Translations under genes and position numbers: made by a program
The notes under the pieces: model-generated
What the model saw: the letters and a program-made list of their open reading frames with translations, nothing else
The model's database searches: none
What the model was told of the DNA's origin: nothing
Shown: positions 56,630-64,000 of the stretch, in pieces
Position numbering within the stretch: the stretch's first letter is position 1
Layout of the letters: each line of letters opens with the position of its first letter
Assembly: GCF_041320595.1 (NCBI RefSeq)
Contig: NZ_CP166625.1
Span: forward strand, 3,036,001 to 3,100,000
Length of the DNA: 64,000 bases
DNA from: Pleomorphomonas sp. PLEO
Lineage (GTDB): Bacteria > Pseudomonadota > Alphaproteobacteria > Rhizobiales > Pleomorphomonadaceae
Direction: 5' to 3'

Positions 56630-57709
56630 CTATTGAGGCCTGATACGGGGATCGAGATAGGTGTAGGAGAGGTCGACGAGCAGGTTGATGGCCACATAGG
56701 ACACCGCGATCATGACCGTGAACGCCTGCACCACCGGATAGTCGCGGGCAAAGATCGCCTCGACGAGCATGCGGCCGACGCCGGCAAGGCCGAACACAGT
56801 CTCGGTGAGGACCGCGCCGCTCAGCAGCGCGCCCATTTGCAGACCGAGAATGGTGACCACTGGCAGCATGGCGTTGCCGAGGGCGTGCTTGCGCACGACG
56901 TCACGGTCGAGCACGCCCTTTGCTCTGGCTGTGCGGATGTAGTCGCGGCCCAATACGTCGAGCAGCGACGACCGGGTCATGCGAGCTATGACGGCCATCG
57001 GAATGGTCGACAGCGCAATCACAGGCAGAACCATGTGACGCAACGCATCCCAAAACACGGGCCAGTTGCCGGTAATGAGGGCGTTGAGAATGTAGAAGTT
57101 TGAGAAGAACTCCAGAACGCGCGCCCAACTGCTTCCGGCGGCGATTTCCCAGTGCCAAGCCTCATAGAACGGCACCGAGGACATTCCGGCCGACAGGCGC
57201 CCGGACGGTGGCAACCAGAAGGGAGTGCCGCGCAGCATGACGCCGAACAGATAGGCGAGCATCAGGCCCAGCCAGAAAACCGGCATGGAAATGCCGACGT
57301 TGGCGACGACCATAGTCCCCACATCGGTTGCCGAGTTGTGCCGGCGGGCAGCGAGGATGCCGAGACCGATACCCACCACCGAGGCGACGATTAGCGCCAT
57401 GAACGCCAATTCGGCAGTCATCGGCAGCCGCTCGACGATGATTTGCGACACCGGACGGGAAAACCGGATGGAATTGCCGAAATTGCCGTGAAATATGTCG
57501 GTGACGTAGATGAGGAACTGGCTCAGCAGCGGCTTGTTGAGGCCGTAGCGTTCGGCAAAGGCAAGGCAGGTTTCCGGTGAGACCTTGTCGCCGAGCATCG
57601 CCTTGCATGGGTCGCCAGGAATGAGTCTGGCGAGCGCGAACGTCACGACAAGAATGCCGAAAATGACCGGTATAGAAACCAGGACGCGTTTGGCAGCGTA
57701 TCCGAGCAT
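56630..57709 (-). CDS. Dipeptide ABC transporter permease, DppB type
   Basis: A 359-residue permease starting MLGYAAKRVLVSIPVIFG and ending SYTYLDPRIRP, as in DppB. The EAA-type docking loop is RTARAKGVLDRDVVRKHALGN. A periplasmic insertion of about 45 residues (GTPFWLPPSGR to YILNALITG) makes it somewhat longer than E. coli DppB. The frame is open to 57754; the ATG at 57709 is chosen for its family N-terminus. It follows the binding-protein gene by 58 bases. Confidence 0.9.
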   Translation of the reverse strand: MLGYAAKRVLVSIPVIFGILVVTFALARLIPGDPCKAMLGDKVSPETCLAFAERYGLNKPLLSQFLIYVTDIFHGNFGNSIRFSRPVSQIIVERLPMTAELAFMALIVASVVGIGLGILAARRHNSATDVGTMVVANVGISMPVFWLGLMLAYLFGVMLRGTPFWLPPSGRLSAGMSSVPFYEAWHWEIAAGSSWARVLEFFSNFYILNALITGNWPVFWDALRHMVLPVIALSTIPMAVIARMTRSSLLDVLGRDYIRTARAKGVLDRDVVRKHALGNAMLPVVTILGLQMGALLSGAVLTETVFGLAGVGRMLVEAIFARDYPVVQAFTVMIAVSYVAINLLVDLSYTYLDPRIRPQ

Positions 57710-57767
57710 CGGAGAATCCAAATTGGCGAAGGGGTGGGCCGAAGCCCACCCCAAGGAAGTCGGCCGC

Positions 57768-59387
57768 TTACTTCTTGACGTTCATAAGGCTTCCCCAGAG
57801 GCTGGAGAAGTAGTCGAACGAGCCGGTGTTGCCGACATGGGCGGCGTTGGCGGCGTCGATGCCGGCCGCCCAGGAGACGACGACGTCGTTGGCATCGAAG
57901 TCGCTGCCGTCGGTGAACTTCACGCCTTCGCGAAGATGGCAGGTCCACACCGTTGAGTCGCCGTTGGCTTCGCAGCTTTTGGCCAGGCTCGGAACGATGG
58001 CACCGCTGTCCTTTGCGTAGTCGAGAAGGGCCTCGATGATCGGCGTACAAGCGTAGAGCGATTCACCGTCGGTCTCGTCGGCACAGTAGAGGCTGATCGG
58101 CTCGGCGCTCTGCATGAACACCAGCGAATCCTTGTCGGGGACCATATCCTGCAGCCGCGGCGCACCGAACGGACGCAGCGATGCGTTCTTCAGCGTGGCG
58201 CGAGCGCCGAAAGCAGCAGCGCCGTGGGCGATCGGAATGGTCGGAACCAAATTCTTGATGGAGTTGTTGGCCTCGGTGTAGAGCGGCTCGACCGTCTTGA
58301 CGTCGGCGATGGTGCCCGCCTTGTTCAGCACGTCGTAGATTTCGGCGAAGGGTTTGCCGAACTGCTTGTTGGTGCTGGCGAAGTGGTAGTCGAGGAAGTT
58401 GGTGATGTGCGGATAGTCCGCGCCCCAGCCGAGCAGGTAGAAGCCGTCGAGGCTGCCCGAGTTGGCCCGGCTGATGAACTCGCCCGATTCCATGGGCGTC
58501 ACTTCGACGTCGATGCCGAGGTTCTGCTTCAGCTGGGTCTGGAACTCGACCGCCACGGCGCTCGGTTCCGGCAGATAGGTGCGGAACACGTCGCGATAGT
58601 AGATCTTGGTCTTGAAGCCATCGGGATAGCCCGCTTCGGCCAAGAGCTTCTTGGCAGCCGCCGGATCGAACTTGTACCAATCCTCACCGCTGCAACCGTT
58701 GGGCAGCGAGCACGGCGTGAAATGCGAGGCGACTTCTGAACCTTCGGGGAAGAAATTTTCGACGATGCGTTGCCGGTCGACGCCCATGGCGATGGCCTGA
58801 CGAACCTTGACGTCGTCAAACGGCTTCACCGTATTGACCATGCCGAGGTAGAGCGTGTTCGGGCTGGCAAGCGGCAGGAACTGGAGATCGGGGTCGTTCT
58901 TGACGCCATCGAAGTCTTCGGGGCTGAGGTTGGCGACAATGTCGGCCGTGCCGGCGCGCAGCTCGTTCAGACGGCCGGCTCCCGACTGATTCCAGCGGAT
59001 CACCAGCGTCTTGTAGGAGGGCTTGTCGCCCCAATAGTTGTCGTTGCGGCTCATGACGATCGAGTCGCCACGGTTCCAAGCGTCGAGCTTGAACGGGCCC
59101 GTGCCGATCGGTTTGTCGAGCAAGGCCTTCTTGGGGCCATCCTTTTCAATGTGTTCGGAAGGCTCGATACCGAACGAAACGAAGGCGGCCTTCGCTTCGA
59201 ACGCGGGATCTGGAGAGCACATGGAGAAGGTCACAGTGTGCTCATCGGTGGCAACGATCGATTTGATCTTGCCACCATAGCTACAGTCAGACGCCGCGAC
59301 GCTCTTGCCTTCGAAACTATATGCGGGACCAGCGAGCAGAGCGGTCATGGAGACCATGGCCACTCCACTAAGTATACCTAATTTCAT
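57768..59387 (-). CDS. ABC substrate-binding protein with circularly permuted SBP_bac_5 domain
   Basis: A 539-residue periplasmic protein with a signal peptide (cleaved near residue 24, AYSFEG). The block order is unusual. Right after the signal comes GGKIKSIVATDEHTVTF, which in normal SBP_bac_5 proteins lies past lobe I-a. The blocks that should open the protein (SAEPISLYCADE, IIEALLDY, GAIVPSLAKSCE, CHLREGVKFTDGSDF) are at residues ~427-515, at the C-terminus. Compare oppA at 16.8 kb, with the normal order. All segments appear present, so it looks permuted rather than truncated. The start has a strong AGGAGGTG. Confidence 0.87.
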   Translation of the reverse strand: MKLGILSGVAMVSMTALLAGPAYSFEGKSVAASDCSYGGKIKSIVATDEHTVTFSMCSPDPAFEAKAAFVSFGIEPSEHIEKDGPKKALLDKPIGTGPFKLDAWNRGDSIVMSRNDNYWGDKPSYKTLVIRWNQSGAGRLNELRAGTADIVANLSPEDFDGVKNDPDLQFLPLASPNTLYLGMVNTVKPFDDVKVRQAIAMGVDRQRIVENFFPEGSEVASHFTPCSLPNGCSGEDWYKFDPAAAKKLLAEAGYPDGFKTKIYYRDVFRTYLPEPSAVAVEFQTQLKQNLGIDVEVTPMESGEFISRANSGSLDGFYLLGWGADYPHITNFLDYHFASTNKQFGKPFAEIYDVLNKAGTIADVKTVEPLYTEANNSIKNLVPTIPIAHGAAAFGARATLKNASLRPFGAPRLQDMVPDKDSLVFMQSAEPISLYCADETDGESLYACTPIIEALLDYAKDSGAIVPSLAKSCEANGDSTVWTCHLREGVKFTDGSDFDANDVVVSWAAGIDAANAAHVGNTGSFDYFSSLWGSLMNVKK

Positions 59388-59412
59388 AACAACACCTCCT
59401 AGTTTTTGCACA

Positions 59413-59450
59413 AGAGGGGCGCATGCTATGCTTTAGTGCAGCGCACCTCT
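59413..59450 (-). promoter_or_regulatory. Hairpin upstream of the permuted binding-protein gene
   Basis: 10-bp arms (AGAGGGGCGC / GCGCACCTCT) with a single mismatch flank an 18-base loop, ending about 26 bases before the start codon. If transcribed it would form a 5' leader stem next to the ribosome-binding site; if not, it is a dyad that a regulator could bind. Confidence 0.5.
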
Positions 59451-59586
59451 AGAGAATGATCAGTTGTTCCCTGTTTTTTGTATCTATATACGGGCCAATA
59501 TTGAATTGAGCTTGCCGTTGTCTGGCTTTTAATTCACTCAAATCATGGTTCTGGAACCCGTGTTGTTTTGCGGATTTTTATTATTC

Positions 59587-59635
59587 TTGACATTTTTGAC
59601 GAAGCGTATGTTGATAAGATGTCAGACCAATTGTC
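59587..59635 (+). promoter_or_regulatory. Promoter and candidate FadR-type operator for the regulator gene
   Basis: A -35 TTGACA (59587-59592) and -10 TTGATA (59611-59616) are 18 bases apart. Just after the -10 is GTCAGAC (59621-59627) inside TGTCAGACCA, the GTC-N-GAC core expected for FadR/FCD regulators. This suggests autorepression by the downstream gene. Confidence 0.5.
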
Positions 59636-59671
59636 AAGGGGTGACTGTGACAGCGAGGCGACAGGACTGAA

Positions 59672-60397
59672 ATGCGCAATGAAAAAGGACAGGGCATGCT
59701 GCGGACCGACTCGCGAGTCCTGTCCGATCGTATCCAGCACGTTGCCGAGGCCATGGCGGGTTTCATTGAACATGCTGATCTCAAGAAGGGCGATCGGCTG
59801 CCGACCGAGCGTGAGCTGATGGTCGCTCTCGGCGTTGGGCGGTCGACGGTCCGCGAGGTGATCGGTCGCTTCCAGGCGCTCGGCATCGTCGAAAGCCGGC
59901 GCGGCAGCGGAACGTATCTTCTACAGCCGATCAGTTCGCAGACCATCTCCATGCCATTGTTGGTTGGCACCGCCAACCTGCGAGACGCCCTTCTTCAGAC
60001 CCTCGAAGTCCGGCGAGCACTGGAAATTGAGGCATCAATGCTGGCCGCGCTACGGCGCACCCCCGAAGACCTTGAGATCATCGCGGCCCGACTCGATGAA
60101 ATGGAGCATGTCCACATCAGCAAGGGAACGTCGGGGCCTGAAGACCTAGCATTTCACCTTGCCATCTACGACGCGACACACAATCCCCTGTTTCGCCAAC
60201 TGCTCGAACAGATGCGAGAAGCCTTTGAGCGCTTTTGGGACAAGCCGTTCGATCGTCCGGACTTTGCCCGTCGCTCCTTTCCCTTTCACCGCCCCCTCTT
60301 CAACGCCATTGCGGCTCAGGACGCAGTGGCGGCCCGGCGTGAAACCACCGAGATTCTCACGGTGGTAGAAGAGGACATCAAGGAAATGTCTAAATGA
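59672..60397 (+). CDS. FadR-subfamily GntR regulator (FCD domain)
   Basis: A 241-residue regulator. The winged helix is at about 20-90 (LPTERELMVALGVGRSTVREVI, wing RRGSGTYL) and the all-helical FCD domain at about 100-225 with FHLAIYDATHNP, where Asp and His are typical metal ligands. FCD regulators usually sense organic or amino acids. It faces the permuted-SBP importer and overlaps the PLP enzyme gene by 4 bases, so it probably governs both directions. ATG at 59696 is an alternative start. Confidence 0.88.
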   Translation: MRNEKGQGMLRTDSRVLSDRIQHVAEAMAGFIEHADLKKGDRLPTERELMVALGVGRSTVREVIGRFQALGIVESRRGSGTYLLQPISSQTISMPLLVGTANLRDALLQTLEVRRALEIEASMLAALRRTPEDLEIIAARLDEMEHVHISKGTSGPEDLAFHLAIYDATHNPLFRQLLEQMREAFERFWDKPFDRPDFARRSFPFHRPLFNAIAAQDAVAARRETTEILTVVEEDIKEMSK

Positions 60398-61566
60398 GCA
60401 ATGGTTTGGAGCTGTTCGACGAGCTGGGACTGATTGCGACCCATGACGAACGCAACGCCTTTGACGCTGTCGTCCCGCCCATCGTCCAGACGTCGCTTTT
60501 TACGTTCTCAAGTTATGACGAGATGATCGCCACCTATCGCGGCGAGGTCGTTCGACCGGTGTATTCGCGAGGACTCAATCCTACCGTGCGCGCCTTCGAG
60601 GAGACGCTGGCCAAGCTTGAGGGGGGCGAGGACGCACTGGGATTTGCCAGCGGCATGGGAGCGATCGCCGCGACCGTACTGACCTTCGTCAAACCTGGCG
60701 ATCGCATCGTTGCCGTGCGTAACGTCTATCCCGATGCCTATCGACTGTTCGGCACGATCCTGAAGCGGATGCAGATCGAGGTCACCTACGTCGACGGCCT
60801 CGACGAGGCGGCGGTGGAAAAGGCCCTTCCAGGGGCCAAGCTCATCTATCTTGAAAGCCCGACCAGTTGGGTGATGGAAGCCCATGACGTCGGCGCGCTG
60901 GCGTCCCTGGCTCGGCGGCATGGCGCGCTGTCGGTCATCGACAATAGCTGGGCGAGCCCGATCTTCCAGCGTCCGCTCGGCCTCGGGGTCGATCTGGTGC
61001 TGCATTCGGCGTCGAAATATCTCAGCGGTCACAGTGATGTTGTGGCCGGCGTGGTGGCCGGACCAAAAACGCTTATCGACCGCATCCGTGGCGAGAGTCT
61101 GCCGTATCTGGGAGCCAAACTGTCGCCATTCGATGCCTGGCTGTTGATCCGCGGCATGCGCACGCTGGCCATCCGCATGAAGGCCCATGAAAGCTCCGCG
61201 CTTGAGATTGCCCGCCGGCTCGCCGCCCATGAAAACGTCGCCAGCGTCAACCATCCCGGTCTCGGCAACGCATTGCCTCCCGGGCTCGTCGGCACCTCCG
61301 GCCTGTTCTCTTTCGCGTTCCGCGAGGGCATCGACCTCCGCGCATTCTGCGACCACCTGCGCTTGTTCAAGCTCGGCGTCAGCTGGGGTGGCCACGAGAG
61401 TCTGGTTGTTCCCGGCGAGGTGGTGCTGGCGCAAAAGGCCATGCCCAATTCGGCGCAGGAGTTTGGCCTCGACCCGCGCTCCGTTCGTCTGCATGTCGGT
61501 CTCGAAGGAACCGAGGCGCTGTGGAGTGATCTCAAATCGGCAATCGACGCCGCTCGGATCGCTTGA
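60394..61566 (+). CDS. Cys/Met metabolism PLP-dependent enzyme (cystathionine beta-lyase-like)
   Basis: A 390-residue fold-type I PLP enzyme of the trans-sulfuration family. The PLP lysine is K208 in HSASKYLSGHSD; PVYSRGLNPTVRAFE supplies the neighbouring-subunit Tyr/Arg residues, and ASGMGAIAA and DNSWASP are standard cofactor contacts. Members include MetC (C-S beta-lyase), MetB and methionine gamma-lyase; motifs favour the MetC-like branch. It sits between the FCD regulator and an M20 peptidase, which suggests catabolism of a sulfur amino acid derived from a peptide. Confidence 0.83.
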   Translation: MSNGLELFDELGLIATHDERNAFDAVVPPIVQTSLFTFSSYDEMIATYRGEVVRPVYSRGLNPTVRAFEETLAKLEGGEDALGFASGMGAIAATVLTFVKPGDRIVAVRNVYPDAYRLFGTILKRMQIEVTYVDGLDEAAVEKALPGAKLIYLESPTSWVMEAHDVGALASLARRHGALSVIDNSWASPIFQRPLGLGVDLVLHSASKYLSGHSDVVAGVVAGPKTLIDRIRGESLPYLGAKLSPFDAWLLIRGMRTLAIRMKAHESSALEIARRLAAHENVASVNHPGLGNALPPGLVGTSGLFSFAFREGIDLRAFCDHLRLFKLGVSWGGHESLVVPGEVVLAQKAMPNSAQEFGLDPRSVRLHVGLEGTEALWSDLKSAIDAARIA

Positions 61567-61633
61567 TCTACCAGATCAGACTTGCCGGTCTCCATACTCA
61601 CGGTGGCCGGCTTTCCATTGAGGATTGCTTGCC

Positions 61634-63025
61634 ATGACCGATATCGATGCCGTGCTGGCACGCGCCGATGCGAACCTGCCGTCCAGCCTCGACACGCTGT
61701 TCGAACTCGTTAGGATAAAGTCGATTTCTACCGATCCCGCCTATAGGGCAGATTGTCGCGAGGCGGCGGCCTATCTCGTCCGCCATCTCGCCGACATCGG
61801 CTTTAAGGCCTCGGTGCGCGAAACCGACGGCAATCCAGTCGTTGTCGCCCATCATGAGGGTATGGCCCCCAACTGCCCACACGTGCTGTTTTACGGTCAT
61901 TATGACGTCCAGCCTGTCGATCCGTTGGAGCTTTGGACGCACGATCCCTTCGAACCGGCCATCCGTGATGCCGGCAATGGCCGCAAGATCATTACCGGAC
62001 GCGGTACCTCCGACGACAAGGGCCAGCTCCTGACCTTCCTGGAAGCCGTCCGCGCCTACAAAGAGGTCAGGGGCACGCTGCCGATCCGGCTGACCGTGCT
62101 GTTCGAGGGCGAAGAGGAATCCGGTTCGCCATCTCTGAGACCGTTCCTGCTCGCCAATGCCGAGGAGCTCCGCGCCGATTTCGCCATGGTCTGCGATACG
62201 TCGATGTGGGATGCCGAGACGCCGGCAATCTGTGCCAGTCTGCGCGGCCTTGTCGGGGAGGAAGTTATCATTACGGCGGCCGATCGTGATCTGCACTCCG
62301 GCGGATACGGTGGCGCCGCAGCCAACCCTATTCATATTCTTTCGGACATTCTGGCTGGCCTTCACGACCGGACAGGGGCCGTGACGCTTCCTGGGTTTTA
62401 CGATGGCGTGGAGGAGGTCCCTGGGGCGATCAAGGCAGATTGGCAGCGGCTCGAGGAAACTTCGCCGGGGTTTCTGACCGATATCGGTCTGTCGCGGCTT
62501 TCCGGCGAACAGGGGCGGTCGCGGCTGGAATTGATCTGGGCTCGGCCAACAGCCGAGATCAACGGTATCAGTGGCGGCTATGCCGGCGATGGTTTCAAGA
62601 CGGTGATCGCTTCCAAGGCCACTGCCAAGGTGTCGTTTCGCTTGGTCGGCAGCCAAGATCCTCTGAAGATCCGAGAGAGTTTTCGCGCCTATTCGCGGTC
62701 GAAGGTGCCGGAAGACTGCAAGGTCGAGTTCGCCTCGCACGGTGCCTCGCCGGGAATCCAGCTCCCCTATGACTCGCCGGTCCTTGATAAGGCGAGGGCG
62801 GCCCTGTCGCACGAATGGCCCAAGCCGGCCATCGTGGTGGGCGGAGGCGGTTCCATCCCCGTCGTCGGCGACTTCCGCTCCATCCTTGGCATGGATTCGC
62901 TGCTCACCGGTTTCTCCCTTGCCGACGATCGCGTTCATTCGCCCAATGAGAAGTATGATCTCGCCTCGTTCCACAAGGGCATCCGCTCCTGGGTTAGGAT
63001 CATAGACGCGGTGGGTGCAAAGTAA
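61634..63025 (+). CDS. M20 family dipeptidase (CNDP/DapE-like)
   Basis: A 463-residue zinc peptidase of the M20 group, close to the cytosolic nonspecific (Cys-Gly/carnosine) dipeptidase branch. Metal and catalytic elements are LFYGHYDVQP (His, Asp), RGTSDDKGQL (bridging Asp), FEGEEESGSPSL (catalytic Glu and metal Glu), DTSMWD and C-terminal HSPNEKYDL (His). The dimerisation lid (ADRDLHSGGYGG) is present. Start ATG at 61634 with GAGGA upstream. It is the last gene of the regulator-PLP-peptidase unit. Confidence 0.88.
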   Translation: MTDIDAVLARADANLPSSLDTLFELVRIKSISTDPAYRADCREAAAYLVRHLADIGFKASVRETDGNPVVVAHHEGMAPNCPHVLFYGHYDVQPVDPLELWTHDPFEPAIRDAGNGRKIITGRGTSDDKGQLLTFLEAVRAYKEVRGTLPIRLTVLFEGEEESGSPSLRPFLLANAEELRADFAMVCDTSMWDAETPAICASLRGLVGEEVIITAADRDLHSGGYGGAAANPIHILSDILAGLHDRTGAVTLPGFYDGVEEVPGAIKADWQRLEETSPGFLTDIGLSRLSGEQGRSRLELIWARPTAEINGISGGYAGDGFKTVIASKATAKVSFRLVGSQDPLKIRESFRAYSRSKVPEDCKVEFASHGASPGIQLPYDSPVLDKARAALSHEWPKPAIVVGGGGSIPVVGDFRSILGMDSLLTGFSLADDRVHSPNEKYDLASFHKGIRSWVRIIDAVGAK

Positions 63026-63473
63026 TCATGGCCTGCGAGAGGGCCGCGGACGGCGGCGGCCTGGTATTATCCTCTCCGAGCTGTTTCAAACGGCGTGTGC
63101 CAAAGGGTATCAACCGGCGTATTTTTTTGCCTAGGTTGTAGAAGGTTGCACCTGAGACGCTGCGCCTTGCGACCATCGACGCCTCTCGCATCGACCGCTT
63201 AGGTGATTGCGTATTGTGCCATGATTCCAAGAGTACAGTGTCTTCTCATGCAACAAACATTGCGACAGAATTGAATTCTAACGATCTTATGCAAGAAACA
63301 TCGCATGATGTCCGATGCCTGAATTGAGGGCTCGCGTATCCATACGGTGTGGGTCGAATTTATTGTGGAGAAGGCAGGTTTCTGTGTGGTCTTTATTAAA
63401 AATTTATTTGAAGCGAATGGCCGTAGCCATTAGAGGTCAGCCGGCTGAGGACTCCTGAATTAACGAGTAATCT
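63026..63473. promoter_or_regulatory. AT-richer intergenic region with two direct repeats
   Basis: 448 bases without a convincing gene. Two near-identical 16-mers, ATGCAACAAACATTGC at 63248-63263 and ATGCAAGAAACATCGC at 63289-63304, are 41 bases apart, close to four helical turns. They lie about 170-225 bases upstream of the small monooxygenase-like gene and could be paired sites for a dimeric regulator. GC content drops from about 63200 onward. Confidence 0.45.
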
Positions 63474-63818
63474 ATGGAAAGCGATGCGGTCCCTTCCGTC
63501 GAGATGCCTATTGTCCGGTTAGATCGGTTTATAATCCCACGTAACGCCTACGCAGAATTTTTGGGAAGACTGAAAGACATTCATGCTCTTTTGCATGTAC
63601 AACCAGGATTAAAACACGATATTCTCTTCGAAAGACCTGTGACCGCCGACTCCGTTCATTTGATATCTATGGTCGAGTGGGAGAATCAAGCCGCCTCCGC
63701 TGCCGCGAAGACGGTGGTGGAAAGTTATTGTATTGCGAACAACTTCGACCGGGATGAGACTATTGATCGTCTCAAAATCATAGCTGATATCGGAATATAT
63801 TCTGTTTCGCAGGGGTAA
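63474..63818 (+). CDS. Antibiotic biosynthesis monooxygenase (ABM) domain protein
   Basis: A 114-residue protein with the dimeric alpha-beta barrel pattern of ABM proteins: an N-terminal strand (VRLDRFIIP), helix (YAEFLGRLKDIHALL), PGLKHDILFERP and HLISMVEWENQAA. Such proteins act as small oxygenases or as heme/quinone-related factors. Codon use is visibly more AT-rich than in its neighbours. The ribosome-binding site is weak, and an internal ATG at 63504 could be used. No partner gene is visible before the window ends. Confidence 0.65.
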   Translation: MESDAVPSVEMPIVRLDRFIIPRNAYAEFLGRLKDIHALLHVQPGLKHDILFERPVTADSVHLISMVEWENQAASAAAKTVVESYCIANNFDRDETIDRLKIIADIGIYSVSQG

Positions 63819-63823
63819 TTCGG

Positions 63824-64000
63824 TCATTTCATCGGCTTTGACGATTGGTTCGTCTTATCTTGAGCAGATACCATGACGTGGTTCCTGTCTTTGCCGCTGA
63901 CGTTGGCGGCGAGCCGCATCCCATTCTCGCCGTAGGTAGGGTGTCGCTGACGGCTGGTTGTCGCCTCGGCGACAGCGATTTCGAGTGGCAAGTCCTGCAC
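63824..64000 (-). CDS. Possible 3' end of a gene running off the window
   Basis: An open frame of 58 codons ends with TGA at 63824-63826 and continues past the right edge. The peptide includes HPTYGENGMRLAANVSGKD and a polar, lysine-rich tail. No family is recognised, and coding status is unproven. Confidence 0.35.
   Translation of the reverse strand: MQDLPLEIAVAEATTSRQRHPTYGENGMRLAANVSGKDRNHVMVSAQDKTNQSSKPMK

Noticed and set aside
57768-59387. Reading the binding-protein gene as 5'-truncated or frameshifted
   Set aside because: It has its own signal peptide and strong ribosome-binding site, and the missing N-terminal blocks are found intact at its C-terminus in the same frame.

Overview
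The window is about 64 kb of GC-rich DNA from an alphaproteobacterium, most likely Hyphomicrobiales (Rhizobiales). This rests on an EipB/DUF1849 envelope protein, a folE-hisI pair facing a NifU-like/yidD pair, an FMN-riboswitch-controlled RibN-type riboflavin carrier, a psd-pssA pair and many ABC uptake operons. No phage, insertion sequence or CRISPR array is visible. The species cannot be fixed from the sequence alone.

1-15.6 kb is mostly housekeeping: the end of rpmG, two drug-type MFS exporters, EipB, a RidA protein, a glycerophosphodiesterase, a QorB-like reductase facing an HxlR regulator, a HIT protein, a DUF482-type acyltransferase, a PilZ protein, a cysteine-rich exported protein with a DUF6803-type membrane protein, folE-hisI, a NifU-like scaffold, yidD, the FMN riboswitch with ribN, and phosphatidylethanolamine synthesis (psd, pssA). 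15.7-24.5 kb holds an allantoinase (puuE), a complete Opp-type peptide importer (oppA, B, C and a fused DF ATPase), release factor 3 and a small unknown gene.

24.8-32.7 kb holds tRNA-Gln(CTG), a hybrid histidine kinase with an OmpR-type regulator, and, facing them, a three-gene ABC importer of the AfuABC/FbpABC type.

32.8-53.6 kb is a sugar and amino-sugar catabolic region. A minus-strand operon (GntR regulator, nagA, ROK kinase, 2-keto-3-deoxygalactonate kinase, KDPGal aldolase) faces a plus-strand operon (Gfo/Idh/MocA oxidoreductase and a complete CUT1 sugar importer). After a strong bidirectional terminator come a D-threonine-aldolase-family PLP enzyme, an M81 (MlrC-like) protein and an unknown protein on the minus strand. 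Facing these are RidA, an RpiR regulator, an SDR, a GH20 hexosaminidase without a signal peptide, a second M81 protein and an MFS carrier. No NagB deaminase is present although nagA and a keto-deoxy-sugar kinase/aldolase pair share one operon. Together with the PLP enzyme this suggests a dehydrative (oxidative) amino-sugar route.

53.6-63 kb is a second module: a dipeptide-type importer on the minus strand facing a FadR-type regulator, a Cys/Met-metabolism PLP enzyme and an M20 dipeptidase. The importer's binding protein is, by motif order, a circular permutation of the usual SBP_bac_5 fold: about 110 residues normally at the N-terminus lie at its C-terminus. The window ends in an AT-richer stretch with two direct repeats, a small monooxygenase-like gene and an ORF running off the edge.
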